DNA of 64,000 nt from Anniella stebbinsi (GCA_029215795.1 JARDYH010000004.1:211646517-211710516), one strand, 5' to 3'; counted from the first letter of the stretch, positions 45,725 through 57,923 are shown. Notes: generated from the sequence alone by a model not told the origin. Numbers and translations are program-made.

Positions 45725-46535
45725 CTGAAATAGAAAACAAACCAGCCATCAGTCATCTTATCTATATGAAAGCCAATGACTATTAAATAGATGCTTCCCA
45801 CAAATGACTCGGTGGGGGACGGGAGAAGGAGAGAGACTAAAATAAAAACAAATGAATTAAAAGTACCAGCTCTGAAAAGACCTTTGCTATGCAGTTGAGA
45901 TAGAGAGGCCCTTTGAGCGAAATGCTGCCAAATCATTTGGGTTATTGTTTGGCTCGTTAATTAAACGTGGCATTATAGTAAATTTCCAGCACTGTGGAGA
46001 AGAATGGGTTCCTTTGCACTCACATTTTTGTTGTGTTGCTTTTAAAGAAAAGGTCAAATGTTTAAGCTTTAATGCCAGGTAGTAAGCAGGAGAACAGTAT
46101 GAGTTTCAAGCTCCAAACAGTATCCTCTGTTTCTCTTAAAACATAGAATAATGGAGCTGCTGTGGAAGCACACTCACTTAATTTTGGTCATTTATTCCTT
46201 CTCCCCTGGACTGAGCTTCTGGAAAACCGTTTCTGTGTGTTTGGGACAGAAAGCAGCTATGTGCTGTATTGATTGGCTGGGAGCTTGTCACTACAGCTGC
46301 ATGTAACCTCTTAAAATTCTCCACCCGATTTCACTGAATTTCTCTAGCTTGATGATAAATTCTCCAACACTTCCTATGGGATGGAGCTCACCATAAGCAG
46401 TAGGTTCATTCTTTTATCCTCCTAGGATTTTTGTTTTTGTTTTTGGCCACCCCTAGAAGCAGTAACGACAGCAACCAGCAATTATGTTGGCAAGCTGGTC
46501 TCCACTTTGCATCTTCCACAGTGCCCTGGGACCTA
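45725..46535. other. GRID2 intron upstream of the 54-nt exon
   Basis: Unique-looking sequence adjoining the acceptor. It was searched for a preceding GRID2 exon without success. Confidence 0.5.
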
Positions 46536-46758
46536 GGTCAGACCTACACCAAGTAGGATATAGCGGTATGAAAGTGGTATATAAAAGGCAGGAGCCACAC
46601 TACTGCTTTATAGCAGTATTGAAGTGCACTGCCAACTGTTGAGACCCAGTGACACATACCATATACCGCTATATCTTGCTTGGTGTGGCTCCTGCCTTTT
46701 ATATACCACTTTCATACCACTTTCATACTGCTAAATCCTGCTTGGAGTAGATCTGGCC
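46536..46758. mobile_element. Group B MITE, 223 bp, 3-bp TSD CTA
   Basis: Ends GGTCAGACCTACACCAAGTA and GAGTAGATCTGGCC. Flanks are CTA on both sides (46533-46535, 46759-46761). The right end block 'CTGCTTGGTGTGGCTCCTGC' is partially duplicated. Confidence 0.87.
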
Positions 46759-47300
46759 CTAGTATCATTCTGTGACATTGTACCAGGAAGATGGTGGCCA
46801 CCACCACAACAAATAATAATAAAAATGGAGAATATTTATAGAAAATTCTGCAAAGTGGGCAACTTTTTCTAGGTGGGGGGATAATAAAAAGAAAATTATC
46901 AGCAGGCCTCTTCTTATGAATAAGACCTACCTAATGATTAGTCAAGGCATTTACAATCTAGTCCCCGTTATGAAGTCCCATAAAAAAAATCTGTTCTGGT
47001 TTGTGTGCATTGGATGAACTGGAATAGAGGGTGTTCCTACTGCTATCTAAAATGTAGAAGCAATCTACATGTTAAGAGATAACAGAGCCCCTCTGCTTCT
47101 GCAATAACCTATAGAGGTCGTTATCCAGTTTTATTTTTGCCTAATGTAGAGATGCAGCATCTGATGCCACTGGAAGTCTGTAGTATATGAGTGGTGTCCC
47201 ATAGTGTATGTCCCCACTTTCCTACTCTATTCTCCTTGCAACCACAGCTGGTGACAGGAGACACTGCATATGATAGTGGCTATCCATATGTGTAAACCTG
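46759..47300. other. GRID2 intron, no gene recognised
   Basis: Unique-looking sequence. Confidence 0.45.
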
Positions 47301-47655
47301 GGCCTTTCTACACCATACGGGTGTAGAGGGAGGGGGGGACTATCCCGGAAGTACCTGCTTCCAGGATCATTGCTCTAATGCACATGGAAGTGCAATGACC
47401 TGGCTTCCTCCCAGGCATCACAAAGTCACGGCCGCCATTCCCCCCCCCCCAACAATTCGTGAAGAGTGCACTTGTGCTCCAATGAAAAGGCAAGACCTTT
47501 TTTTAAAAAAAGTAACCCCTGAAATTGTTGTCCCCCCCCGCCATCCTGGGGATGGTGGACTTGCATCCCCCTCCCTTGATGGGCACAGAGCCATGCCACA
47601 TGGCTCCGTGCCCATTTCTGGTGCCCACTTACTTGCATCGACCCAGGATCTTGTA
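47301..47655. mobile_element. Group A MITE, right end missing
   Basis: Left end GGCCTTTCTACACCATACGG. Interior blocks 'ATGGTGGACTTGCATCCCCC' and 'GCCATGCCACATGGCTCCGT' match the 57404 and 63198 copies. It ends without a recognisable right TIR near 47655. Confidence 0.7.
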
Positions 47656-49129
47656 AAATGGAAGGTTCTAGATTGCACACACAAGCGCCTATGTACGTAG
47701 GTTCATACAAACATGAACCATGAACATGTCAAAGCCAGGGCCAATACCAGTGAGCATGACCATGGGCACTCCCTTCCATGTGTTCATTTCTACATGACTT
47801 AATGAGTAGAAAGAGCTTATGTCTGGCATCTGCAGGCAGCATTCTTGGACAAGGCCCACTGCTGACACGTGCCTGGACCTTCTGACCAGTGCTATATAGC
47901 AAGCTAACATTTTAATTCTAACAATGCCACCTAAGTAGTCTGGGGAACAACACTCCCCTAGTGGTGGTCTCAAGAGACACCATAGAAGTTTACCACAATT
48001 CTCCAGAGTAATACTACATTGGGTTAGTCTGGAAATTAAAATGGCAGCTTGCCATCTGCTGCCACTAAAGTCCCGGGGGGGGGGGCACTGATGTGGAAAG
48101 TGGCCCAACATAGGGCATTTTGCTGAGCATATCCTCAAGCATGGACTTGTCCTGGCTTAAGTAATTCTCATTGTTCCAGCACTGTCTGTTGAGAATTTGC
48201 CCTCATGGGTAACATTTTCAGCAGAATTTTCATATGTGCTCTGGATTATGTATTTTCTTGCATTAATTCCACATTACTCTCTTACTCCGTCCCATTTCTT
48301 TGTTGTTTCTGCTCGTGTTTATATGTACCCAATACATAAATGGCACAAGAACTTCCTAGATTGGGGAACACCTCCATACACAAGTCACACATTTTATTTT
48401 CACCCCCTCGTGTGATGAGAAATATTTGAAAATGCCCGAATTTTACTGTCCTTCATTCCAGTCTCCTTCGCCCAACTCATTAGCATAATAACATGAATAA
48501 TTTGACAGAGGCACAAGATTTCCCTTGATCAGCTATTATTAGGAACACGTTTACACATTCATTATTATATTTAAAGAGCTTTTCATAAAATAATATAAAA
48601 AAACAACCCCAATAGCAGCACTAATATAGCCCAGATCCAATTATCTGTCAGCAGAGCAGTCATCACTTGGATAAGATGTGCCTTTTACATTCATGACCTA
48701 ATGTTCTACCATGCCCTTGTCTCTCCCCTGAGTTTGCAGTTTTCTTCATTTAGGTAGCCCACTGCAACATCATCAGGGAAGCAGGAGAGCAAATGAATAC
48801 AGAGAATAGCTGTAGAAGCAAAGGACATCTCAGTGTTGCTAAATTCTTCCAAGTTATTTGCATGGAAGTTCACACATGTAAAACTGGTGTTTTATATGTG
48901 AACTTCTCTATGGGATCTTTTGCCCATAGAGAAGTAACCAATGAAATGGCTCAAAACTAGCACTACTTCTGCAATCGGCACTAGAAGTCTGACGTCAGTA
49001 TAGAAAATAACAAGCCAGATGCTTCCTTGCCACCCCAACAAAATGTTTATTCCTCAGAGGAAAAAATTGGTTTCCTTCCATTCCAATCAAAATAGAAGAT
49101 AAAAAGATTCACATTTTTAGACATTTGCC
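47656..49129. other. GRID2 intron, including a candidate conserved segment
   Basis: 48440-48700 is unique-looking and AT-rich ('CAACTCATTAGCATAATAAC', 'CAATTATCTGTCAGCAGAGC') with no repeat traits. A perfect 13-bp-stem hairpin (ACTTCTCTATGGG...) lies at 48902-48935. The 149-aa frame on the minus strand (47689-48138) is not credible. Confidence 0.4.
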
Positions 49130-49512
49130 TACATTGACCTGCTTCACATGAAATGACAATCCATGTGGGTTGCTACTTTATCCAGAGTTTACCCAGGATC
49201 TTTCTGTTGGACAATTGAGCAACACACAGATTGTTTTTCAAATTCCTGGGTTATTTGATTGTCTCCTCATTTGCCTACTCCCTGAATCCCAACTGCCTTT
49301 GAGGTGCTGTAGTACTGCTGTTTCTGTGGCTGACAAAACAACCCATGAACTACCCATGGCAATCAGAGTGTATGAACCAACAACCTAGAGTTAAAACAAC
49401 TTGGAATCCACAACCAAGCAACAAACATTGGTTTTAGGCCTGATTTGTTCATGGTTAACAACCCATAGTTAACCCATAGGTCTGGGTTCACATGTAATGC
49501 CAACATATGATT
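49130..49512. mobile_element. Inverted-repeat DNA-transposon remnant
   Basis: 'CTGCTTCACATGAAATGACA' at the left mirrors 'GGGTTCACATGTAATGCCAA' at the right. The interior has repeated 'AACCCATGAACTACCC'/'AACAACCCATAGTTAACC' motifs. No TSD was found. Confidence 0.5.
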
Positions 49513-49908
49513 GAACAACTCAACCTATAATCTGGGTGTCTTTATATGCAAAGCAGATCATTATTTTAGTAATCTGTGCAATAACTCTCCCAGCTAGGTC
49601 AGTATTATTATTATTCCCATGTTGCATAGAGATGGAAGGAGACTCAGGCTGTGAAATATGTACTCACTAAAAGTCACATGCAGGACAATCCTAGGCATGT
49701 CTACTGATATGAAAGTCCCACTGAGTTCAATGTTCCTTACTCCCAGAAGATAAGGGTGCTTCAGATTCCAGTCCTAGTGGGTTATTATTATCTATTTATT
49801 ATTCCTTTGCATTCTTCTTCACCTTCCTTGAAGTTGCTTGTGTGTTCTTATGCAGGGTTATTCCTACAATATTTGTCACATTTGTAATTCACCATTTGTA
49901 ATTTATCC

Positions 49909-49948
49909 TTGCTTCTCTAGGATCATCCTGGTGATCCTAGAGAAGCAA
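49909..49948. repeat. Perfect hairpin, 17-bp stem, 6-nt loop
   Basis: TTGCTTCTCTAGGATCA and TGATCCTAGAGAAGCAA flank TCCTGG. The stem has no mismatches. It may be a MITE remnant; a small-RNA role is not supported. Confidence 0.9.
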
Positions 49949-50091
49949 TAATGCTTCCTACCCACTCCGTCTTTGCCCCAAAGCAACCCTGCATGGTGGC
50001 TTAAAAATGATGGTCTTTAGGGCCCACAGACACCCAGTGAGTTTCATAGCTGAGCAAGGATTGGAACATTTGGCTTTCAGTTCACTACATC

Positions 50092-50503
50092 TAGGGATGT
50101 CGGAGAAATCCACAACGGAATCAAACAAGTTTTGATTTCTATGAATCTGAGCCATAAATTTCACAGTGGACAAGCTTTTCCCAAGTTGCACAGATTTTGC
50201 GGAATTGAGGACCGTTTTATTTTTTTTAAAAAAAACAATGCCAGAGTTTTACGCAAATTCAGTAGTAGAAAAATACATTTTAAAAAACAAAACCACTGGC
50301 TGAAAATGCACATTTCTCCATAAGCCGAAGCATGGAAATGTACATTTTGGCAGGGATTTGCATACTTTTGCAAATACAAATTTCTGCAAATTTGGGAAAC
50401 TGGAAAAAATCCAATTCATTGATAAGTGGATGATGGAATGAAAGGCACCCAGCAAGCTCTGAAATGCAGACAGAATGAATTTCACAAAATTCCTACACCC
50501 CTA
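50092..50503. mobile_element. TAGGGATG-type hAT MITE, diverged 8-bp TSD
   Basis: Ends TAGGGATGTCGGAGAAATCC and AATTCCTACACCCCTA. Flanks ACTACATC and ACTATACC agree at six of eight positions. Interior AT-rich with 'AAATGCACATTTCTCC' and related mirrored motifs. Confidence 0.72.
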
Positions 50504-50511
50504 ACTATACC

Positions 50512-51120
50512 ACACTGCTTCCATAGTCATGGGAGATGTGTTATCTGAACCAAGGATTTCCTGGCTCACAGCTCTTGCTTTAGCCACCACTCTGTCTACA
50601 CCAATTCTCTCGGTGTCAGCATTATGAGCTGAAAGCCTACAGATTTTTCAAGGTAATTAAGTTTCGCAGCAGGAAGCCGTCCTGAAGTCCTGTTTTCTGG
50701 CAGCACCACAAAGCACCACAAGAACAAAGCGTCCTTCAGAACTGTGTGCATAATTGGAAGAGGAAGCACAAGAACCCTCCACTTTCTCTCCAAAAGCACT
50801 CAGAAAGGGCCACCTTGGTGTTGCCAAACATGCATACCAAATCATCTGGAATGTACACCAAAAGAAGCACTCTTTGGCACTGCCTTGAAATATATCCCAT
50901 CAACTGGTGCACATGAAGTAAACAACAGCATTGCTATTGGTTAGGGCTGCCCACAGGGGGTGGTAATGGGGAAATTTGCCCCAGGGCCCTGTAAATCCTC
51001 AGTTCCTGTGCTTCCCCTAGCCCTGCCCCATTGTACACCAGAGACCCACACATGCATGAGGCCTTGTAAGGAGCAGGACAGGTCTCACAATGTGACAGTT
51101 CTCCCTGGCCCTATAAACCC
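50512..51120. other. GRID2 intron, no gene recognised
   Basis: Unique-looking; 50940-51070 resembles a DNA-transposon fragment ('AGGGCTGCCCACAGGGGGTG') but is unassigned. Confidence 0.4.
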
Positions 51121-51123
51121 TCT

Positions 51124-51665
51124 GGCTGCATTCGGTCAATACATTAAGCAACTGAGGGTGGGGGAAAACAATCATCAGTTGTGTTGCTTATTGTGTTGTG
51201 TGGAGGGTAACACGCCGCTCACAAACTACTGACTGTATGCTATTCCGCCCAAATAAGCAACTGAGAGAAACAACTGGCTTGCAAGTTGTTTAGCTCGAAG
51301 CCAGTTGTTTAAAGTGTTGTGTGGAGGGGTGAGTGGGTTAATGGCATGTGGTGAGTGGGTTAAAACACAAGCCCATAGAGGCAGGCGGCAAGAGCGACCA
51401 AAGCGGCAGCTGCCACTCTGCTACAACTGGTGCCACTTGCAGAGGCTGCTGGGATAGGACTGGGAGGACTGAGGGAGGAGGGAGGGTGGGGAGAGGGGCG
51501 GGGGCTGTGTCAGTCAAATGCTGGGTTGACTATTAGTCCACTCAACGCCAGCCCCAACCACCCATAGTTGTGTAGGAATATGTTGTGTGGGAGTACCCAC
51601 AAAATAACCAACTGTGTGTTGGCTACTCAACCCACCATTGACTAATGTGTTGTCCGAATGCAGCC
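51124..51665. mobile_element. 542-bp inverted-repeat element, 3-bp TSD TCT
   Basis: Ends GGCTGCATTCGGTCAATACA and TGTGTTGTCCGAATGCAGCC. Flanks are TCT on both sides (51121-51123, 51666-51668). The interior has several diverged inverted copies of 'CAACTGGCTTGCAAGTTG' and 'GTGTTGTGTGGAGGG'. No transposase. Confidence 0.83.
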
Positions 51666-51668
51666 TCT

Positions 51669-52729
51669 GATTTGCCCTGCTCTTGGCACAAAGTTGCACT
51701 GAAGTTAATGTCACATGAACAGATCCAAGAGCCCTGAGTTCTGTTTCCTTTCACTACATCTCAGTGGCAAGCCCAAGTGCACATTCAACAATTCCTCAGA
51801 GGCCACGTTGTTGCACTGTTCCTGCTTCTTTTAATTAGGGGAAGGAAAGCATATTTAAGATGCCATTTCTTTGATCCCTCATTTAAGAAGGCTTTTTCAT
51901 TTCTTTATTTTTCTATTATTATTATTATTATTAGTAGTAGTAGTATATTTTAAAAAAACACAACCTCAAAGTGGAGACTGAGTAACAGCCTTGGCAGGGC
52001 ACAAATGGCTGGAACCTAGAAGAATCTGACTTGTTCATGATGGAGCCATAGGGTAATCCAGTTGAGCATGGGTGAAGTCAAAACTCTAGCCAGAGACCAT
52101 GGAGAGCTGCTGCTGGTTGAAGTAGACAATACTTGCCTAGATGGACATTGGTTGTTGGGATGTTGCAAAGCATGGACTTCTTTACTGTCCCCTATACAAT
52201 GACCCAAGGGAACAATTTGTGGCACCCTTAATTGAAACTACTTTTGCCAGAGCCCACTGGAAGTGATCTTTTACCTCCTAGTGGACATGGATAAATATGT
52301 GACTTGGCGTGTAGCTCTGTTTGCCACAGCTGCCAAAAAGATTAGAAAGAAATACATAACACAGATAGCCACTAATTGTAAAGGAGATGATTGCATTTGA
52401 CCATGTCCGATTTATATTACACCACTGACGGATCACCATACCAGTCTATATTTTTAAATTTTGTATATTATGTACTATATGCATTATGTCTATATACATT
52501 GTGAATAACCTTTGTGTGTGTTTTTATTATTATTGTTATTATTACTATTATTATTTACTTTTATTTTTGGTGATTGTACTGTTATTGTTTGTTTTATGCA
52601 AAGGCCATTGGTCAAAAGCACTAAACTTGACTGGCTGACTCTAGCTACCCATCAATGCATAATAAAGTTCATGGGATATAACAGGACTTGGAAGAGTGCA
52701 AAACTAGTGACCTGACAAGACATTTTTAG
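51669..52729. other. GRID2 intron, no gene recognised
   Basis: (ATT)/(AGT) microsatellites at 51916-51947 and 52527-52556. Otherwise unique-looking. Confidence 0.45.
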
Positions 52730-53000
52730 GAACATCAGAGCAGTCATGTTTGATTAGATCAAAGGTCCATCTAGTCTAGCATCCTGATTGCCAGAGTGGG
52801 CAGCTAGGGCAACTTTCGAAAGCCCTCAAGCAAGACATGCAGGAGAAAATAGGAGAACAACTTAAGACACATCTCATCACACAGGCTTTCCCTAAGGTGT
52901 GACCCAGCCAGCTGTAGTCTACAGAGCATATAGTTTTATTGCTAATTTGTAATTATTTTTATTGTATCATTTTATTGTTGTGGGTCATGATTCCAAGCCT
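52730..53000. mobile_element. CR1-like fragment followed by an L2-type fragment
   Basis: 52730-52830 has 'AAGGTCCATCTAGTCTAGCA' as in the CR1-like ends. 52860-53000 has 'CATCTCATCACACAGGCTTT', then a T-rich tail matching the end of an L2-type ORF2 and its 3' UTR. Confidence 0.45.
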
Positions 53001-53450
53001 TCCCGCCAAGATGTGAAACAATATAGAGGTCTGCTGTGCAATCCACAAAGCTTTGTTCAGTAAATAGACATCTCTTCACACCTGAAGGAAGTGTGAATGC
53101 TAGGAACTGTCCTCTAAGCTTAATTAGCCTAACAAAGCAAGGTCATTGCTTGTCAGCTAAAAATGCTCAGCTTCTCGCAGTTGCCAACAAGCTTTAACTA
53201 AATTCCTCCTCCAGGATGGTCTTCAGGTTGTAACGTCTGGTGAGTGGTTAATCTAGCGGACTTCCTCCCACCTCCCCTCAACTCTGCTCTCTTGACTCTG
53301 TGGCAGATATTGAGATCTGTCAATTCTGATGTTCCCTCCCCTTCCAACAAAGACTTGAGTTCCCACAAGTGGTGAGGACAGTCTTTGAACTTGGGCCTCC
53401 TATCCAATGAGCTCCTGGGAAGATTCCTCTTGGACTCCTGAAGAGTCTTG

Positions 53451-53684
53451 GGCTCTTTCTACATCTATGGGTGTAGAAGGAGGGAGGAGGGATGATCTTG
53501 GATGTACCTGCTTCCAGGATAGTCCCCCTTGCGAGTAAGTGGTCACCAAGTGGGATGGTTGCCCACACTTCCCATGGTCTCAGGAAAACTTGTGCCTGCC
53601 CACCCCACCTCTCGGAAGCCCCTGTGCATGCACAGGGACAACCCAGGGGCAATCCTGCAAAAAATGGCCGGTGTGGAAATGGCC
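53451..53684. mobile_element. Group A MITE, 234 bp, 3-bp TSD TTG
   Basis: Ends GGCTCTTTCTACATC and GGTGTGGAAATGGCC. Flanks are TTG on both sides (53448-53450, 53685-53687). The core is reduced to CCTGTGCATGCACAGGGA (53621-53638). Confidence 0.85.
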
Positions 53685-53769
53685 TTGGAGAATTTCCTCC
53701 CCTGCTCCCTGTATTTATATTTATTGTTGTTCCCACCTCAATCCAGAGGGAGAGGCGAGTAAGAAATAA

Positions 53770-53800
<31 letters not shown>

Positions 53801-53840
53801 CTTCTTCTTCATCATCATCATCATCATCATCATTATTATT
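53770..53840. repeat. (TTC)n-(ATC)n compound microsatellite
   Basis: About 13 TTC units pass into about 8 ATC units and a few ATT units. The upstream 'CCCACCTCAATCCAGAGGGA' with GAGGCGAGTAAG looks like an L2 3' end, so the repeat probably grew from a LINE tail. Confidence 0.92.
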
Positions 53841-56800
53841 AGCAGTCTTCTTCAGCCTCCGAATCTGATTCAGGAGATTGAGCTTGATCCAGACATTGAG
53901 TTCCATTGTTATACTTTAGTGGCAACGACATTACATGTTCACCACTTTGAATTTGTGTAATAAATATTATTAAATAACTTAGAGGTTCTAGGTGCAGGCA
54001 ACCATCGCCACTGAAGGCAGCACCCTAGGAAAGTTGGGAGGATCTGCGTGCCATGCACAGGACTGCTAGGATTAAGGCCTGCAGTGTGCACGTTAGTCAC
54101 TCCCTGCAGCACTGAATGAGATAAGCAGGGGGGGCTCAACACATAGGGGATTTACTACAAATTCCATAAGCCTACATACGGCAACGGGGAGCAAAAATGG
54201 CAAGGCTTATGAATACATAGCATGGAGAAATCCATTTGGTAGAGGGCATATAAAGGCATCCAGCAGCTTAATGGCCCACACCTCAGATGGCTGTGCTCAC
54301 TTGGAATTCATCTGTCTATAGTGTTGGCTTTGTGACAACAAAGTAGTGTTCTGCACCCATAAAAAGGAGGGACAGATTGGAAATTTCCATATGAGGCAGA
54401 AAGCCTGTGATGGCGTTCTTTATGCAACTCACATCTTGAGATGAAAAAAAACAGAAGAAGAAGACAGGGAAAATAGAGCTAAACTATAGAATGCATTCCT
54501 AATGAGGGCTGGAAAAACATATACAACCTGAAATCTCTTCCCCAGTATATTCAGTGAAGCAACATTAACCCCTGACAAACCCTTTCCATAAATCCTTATG
54601 AAAGTGTGAATGGTTTTCAAACATGCTTAAATATCTTGCTTTAGGAATAAAAGCAAAAGGTCTAAAGGCATATCAAACTAAGTAGGAGTAGCTGGGAATC
54701 TCTGCAGCAATGAAAAATAAATCATACACTTAATTACCTGTAATCTGATTGGCACCTGCAAGATGATCTACTGTGGGGTTCAGATTTGATTTTTAATTGC
54801 ATAAAGGGATGAAAATTATTTAAAGCATGCCGCGTATAATTAATAGGCACACTCACACCAATGACTTATCTAGCACTGCAAGCATATCCACCACGTGATT
54901 ACAACCTGCTCCAGATGAACACATGAGCTCATGAGTGAATTAATGTGATGCTTAAAAAAATAACTATTGCTGCTACTTATCTAAGAATCGCATGGTCCGG
55001 TCAGCAGGGAACTAGGAACCAGTTATAGTTCTTGCGTGGCCATAGACTTATTTAATGGCAGAAGTTCTCTGCCACAGACCCTCATTTGTAAAATTGAATT
55101 AGCTGCTTCTGTGTGAAACTGACAAAAGTGGCAATTTTCTCTGTACTGTAAACATGCTAGGCTAGATAAACACCATTATCCCTCTCCCACAAAAAATGAC
55201 TCCAAAGCAGGTTCTTGAGTTGCATCATGAATGAATAAAATGTAGTAATAAGAACATATTAGTGTTTTTCGTGGATTTCCTTCTACTGTGAAACTTACTT
55301 CCTTGGACACTAGTCAAACTTATAAAAAAAATATTTCTGTTCTGCCTAGCTTTTGAACATATGTGAAATAAAGCTAATAACTTTTTGTTTGCACTATGTT
55401 TTGCTTGAGCGCTTTCTCTTTACTGATTTAATCATGCTGCATTTTTACTGTGGTGTTGCCCACTCCAATCTCTTGGGTGTTGCCCACCCAAGAGGCAAGT
55501 GAGAGGTGTGTCCAAGTCCCATTTGTGATGGGACTTGGACACAAGCCAATAGGGTAAGCTCAACCTGCCAATAGGGTAAGCTTAACCCTTCCCTTCTCAA
55601 CAGGGGAAGTGTGCAGCTGAACAGGACTCTAAAATATCTATATAAGAAGACAGTAGTGTAAGGCTTATGACTTGAGATCTACGAGGCCAATTTTTCTCAT
55701 TTTCATTTTAAACTGACGCTTGAGCGGTGTAGACGTGCAGAGAATTATGAAAGTTTAAAAAGTTTAAAGCTCAAGCTTTAATTGCAAACAGTATTTTCTC
55801 CACCCTGGCCAGAAGCCTGAGGTGGGCAGGGAACTACAACTCCCATGCAACTCCACACTGCACCATTCAGGGAGAAAAACACAAAGATGGGGACGGAGGG
55901 AGGGCCTTGGGCATTGTGAGCCTGCTCTCGGAGAGGCCGTATTGGCGGCAGGAATGGTGGCGCAGGCAGCAGCAAATGCTCTGAGATGGCAGCAGATGAG
56001 GAAAAGAAGCAGCCCTAGGAAAAGCCAGGTTTTAATATACACAGGGAGGGGAAGGGAAGGAGTTAGGCTTGAGGCTTGAAGGGAAGAAGTGAATGTTATT
56101 CAATGGTGACAGGTGTGAGGAAGCGAGGGCCAAACGTCCTCCATTGAGTTGAAGGAAAGTAACCTCCACGCAGCTTCTGGAGGACTGACATAGCGGGAAC
56201 CAAGGAACAGTACATTCTCCCCTCAGACTACTAACACCGACAGTGACATGGGCTTTACACAAGTATAGCAAAATAGGCATGGAAAATATTTTTTAAAAAA
56301 TAAGCTTAGGCAGTAATTATTCTTCTGATTAATCACTAAATGACATCAGATTGGCACACTGCATCACGAAGATGACCTTGCTCTCTGTCAGCTATGGGCA
56401 CCACTCGGCCAATGAGCACAAAAAGCGGATGAAGCAAATTATTGTTTTTTTTCCTGCAGAATGCACACTAGGGAGAAATTTTGCAAAGTGCAGGAAAACA
56501 CTGTCAAGAAGACAAGAGATGAGTGAAAAGGAACCATCTGTCACTGGCAGGAACTGCAAAACTTCTGAATGTTTGGAAGAGCCTAACAATTTATCAGTGT
56601 TTTCTTCTGTCATTCACTCTCTGGCCTCGAAAACACGCTAAATGTAAGACAATCTGAAGTAAACTAGCTGGCAATGCTGCCAGCTTACAAGCTTCTCTCA
56701 TTTGTAACTAAAAGAAAGAAAGAATCTTCGAGGACTTGAAATGAAGACCTGCATGAAGACCTGGCAATTTGGCAGAATAATACACATACACAAAGCAGTA

Positions 56801-57372
56801 CATTTTGCTATCATTCCTAGTGGTTCCGCTCTATTTTACCAGCTCTCTTTAGGGTATGTCAAAGTTAGTACTTTTACCAAATGCCTGCGATACTAGATCT
56901 GCAACAAAGCCCAAAGGAATAGCTAGCTGTGCAAAAACACATTTTACTCTCAGTGCCATTTGGGTAGAAAATGCAGCTTAGAAAAACCCTGAAATAATAA
57001 AGACGCAAACACTTAATATGCCCTTTGCAGGTTTTGAGTGCTTTCCATTTTGTGGTTAGATTTAGGGTCAGCCACCATTTGGTCTACATACATCATTCAT
57101 CTAGCAATGGTCTTCTTTTGAAGCACATTTACCAACCTTAAGCCTCTAAACTTTTACATTACTTAACTTTTCCAGAGGATTAAAAAAAAAAAAAATTGGG
57201 CATAGAGTGGTACTTTGTGAGAAATCTGACCCTTCTAAAATGTCCCTCGTCTGTTCCAGGAATAATTTGGGAGGCTGAGAAGTAGGGCAGAATCAAATAC
57301 CGTAGGCTAAGGTGGCACCATGATATCATGGCACTTTATACACAAAGTCTGATTAGCTGGATCACATACATA

Positions 57373-57378
<6 letters not shown>
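53841..57378. other. Longest unique-looking intron stretch
   Basis: I recognise no mobile elements over about 3.5 kb, apart from short simple repeats and a 'GGAACTACAACTCCCATGC' motif near 55830. 54720-54990 is AT-rich with clustered TAAT cores ('TTACCTGTAATCTGATTGGC', 'GCGTATAATTAATAGGCAC') and could be conserved noncoding DNA. No GRID2 exon seen. Confidence 0.4.

Positions 57379-57403
<25 letters not shown>
57379..57403. repeat. (CT)n microsatellite
   Basis: The tract is split by the group A element at 57404; CTCTCTCT reappears at 57907. Confidence 0.9.
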
Positions 57404-57905
57404 GGCCATTTCTACACCAGGCTTTTTGCCGGGAATCGCCCCTGGCTGGTCCCTGTGCAGTCACATGATGCACAGGGACTCCCGGGGGTGGGGTGGGATG
57501 GGCACAGGTATTCCCCGGGATAACAGGTCCCTGGAGAAACCCAATTTTTCTGCGGTCCCAGGAAGTTCTCAGGACCATGGGAGATGTGGCAGCGCGTCCC
57601 AGCTGCTGCCGCGCTTACTTGTAAGTAAGTGCGACAGCAGAAATGGGCATGGAGCCACACCGTGCGGCTCCATGTCCATCAGGGAGGGGGTGGCACTAGT
57701 TTTGCCACCCCCGGGAGGGCAGGGGGGGATCACACTTTTTTTTTTTTTAAGTATCTTTTTCTGCACGAGCATGGGCCGAAAACAAAACAAAATGGCAGGC
57801 GCGACGAGCTTCCTCCATGAAGAAAGAAGAGGATGATCCCGGAAACAGGTATGCCTGGGATCGTCCTCTTGCCCTCACTCTATACCCCATGGTGTAGAAA
57901 GGGCC
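57404..57905. mobile_element. Group A MITE, 502 bp, full length
   Basis: Ends GGCCATTTCTACACCAGGC and CATGGTGTAGAAAGGGCC. It contains both family hairpins: the core CCCTGTGCAGTCACATGATGC (57463-57483) and the palindrome ATGGAGCCACACCGTGCGGC with TCCAT (57648-57672). It is inserted in a (CT)n tract, so the TSD is ambiguous. Confidence 0.85.
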
Positions 57906-57923
57906 CCTCTCTCTGTAAAACCC

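Noticed and set aside
47689..48138. 149-aa minus-strand ORF
   Set aside because: Cysteine-rich but without any recognised domain; no flanking splice sites or neighbours supporting a gene.
49909..49948. miRNA precursor
   Set aside because: The stem (17 bp) is too short for a typical precursor and no flanking pairing is visible.
55764..56079. Possible small gene on either strand
   Set aside because: Short overlapping ORFs on both strands with no domain; the 'ACTACAACTCCCATGC' motif suggests repeat ancestry.
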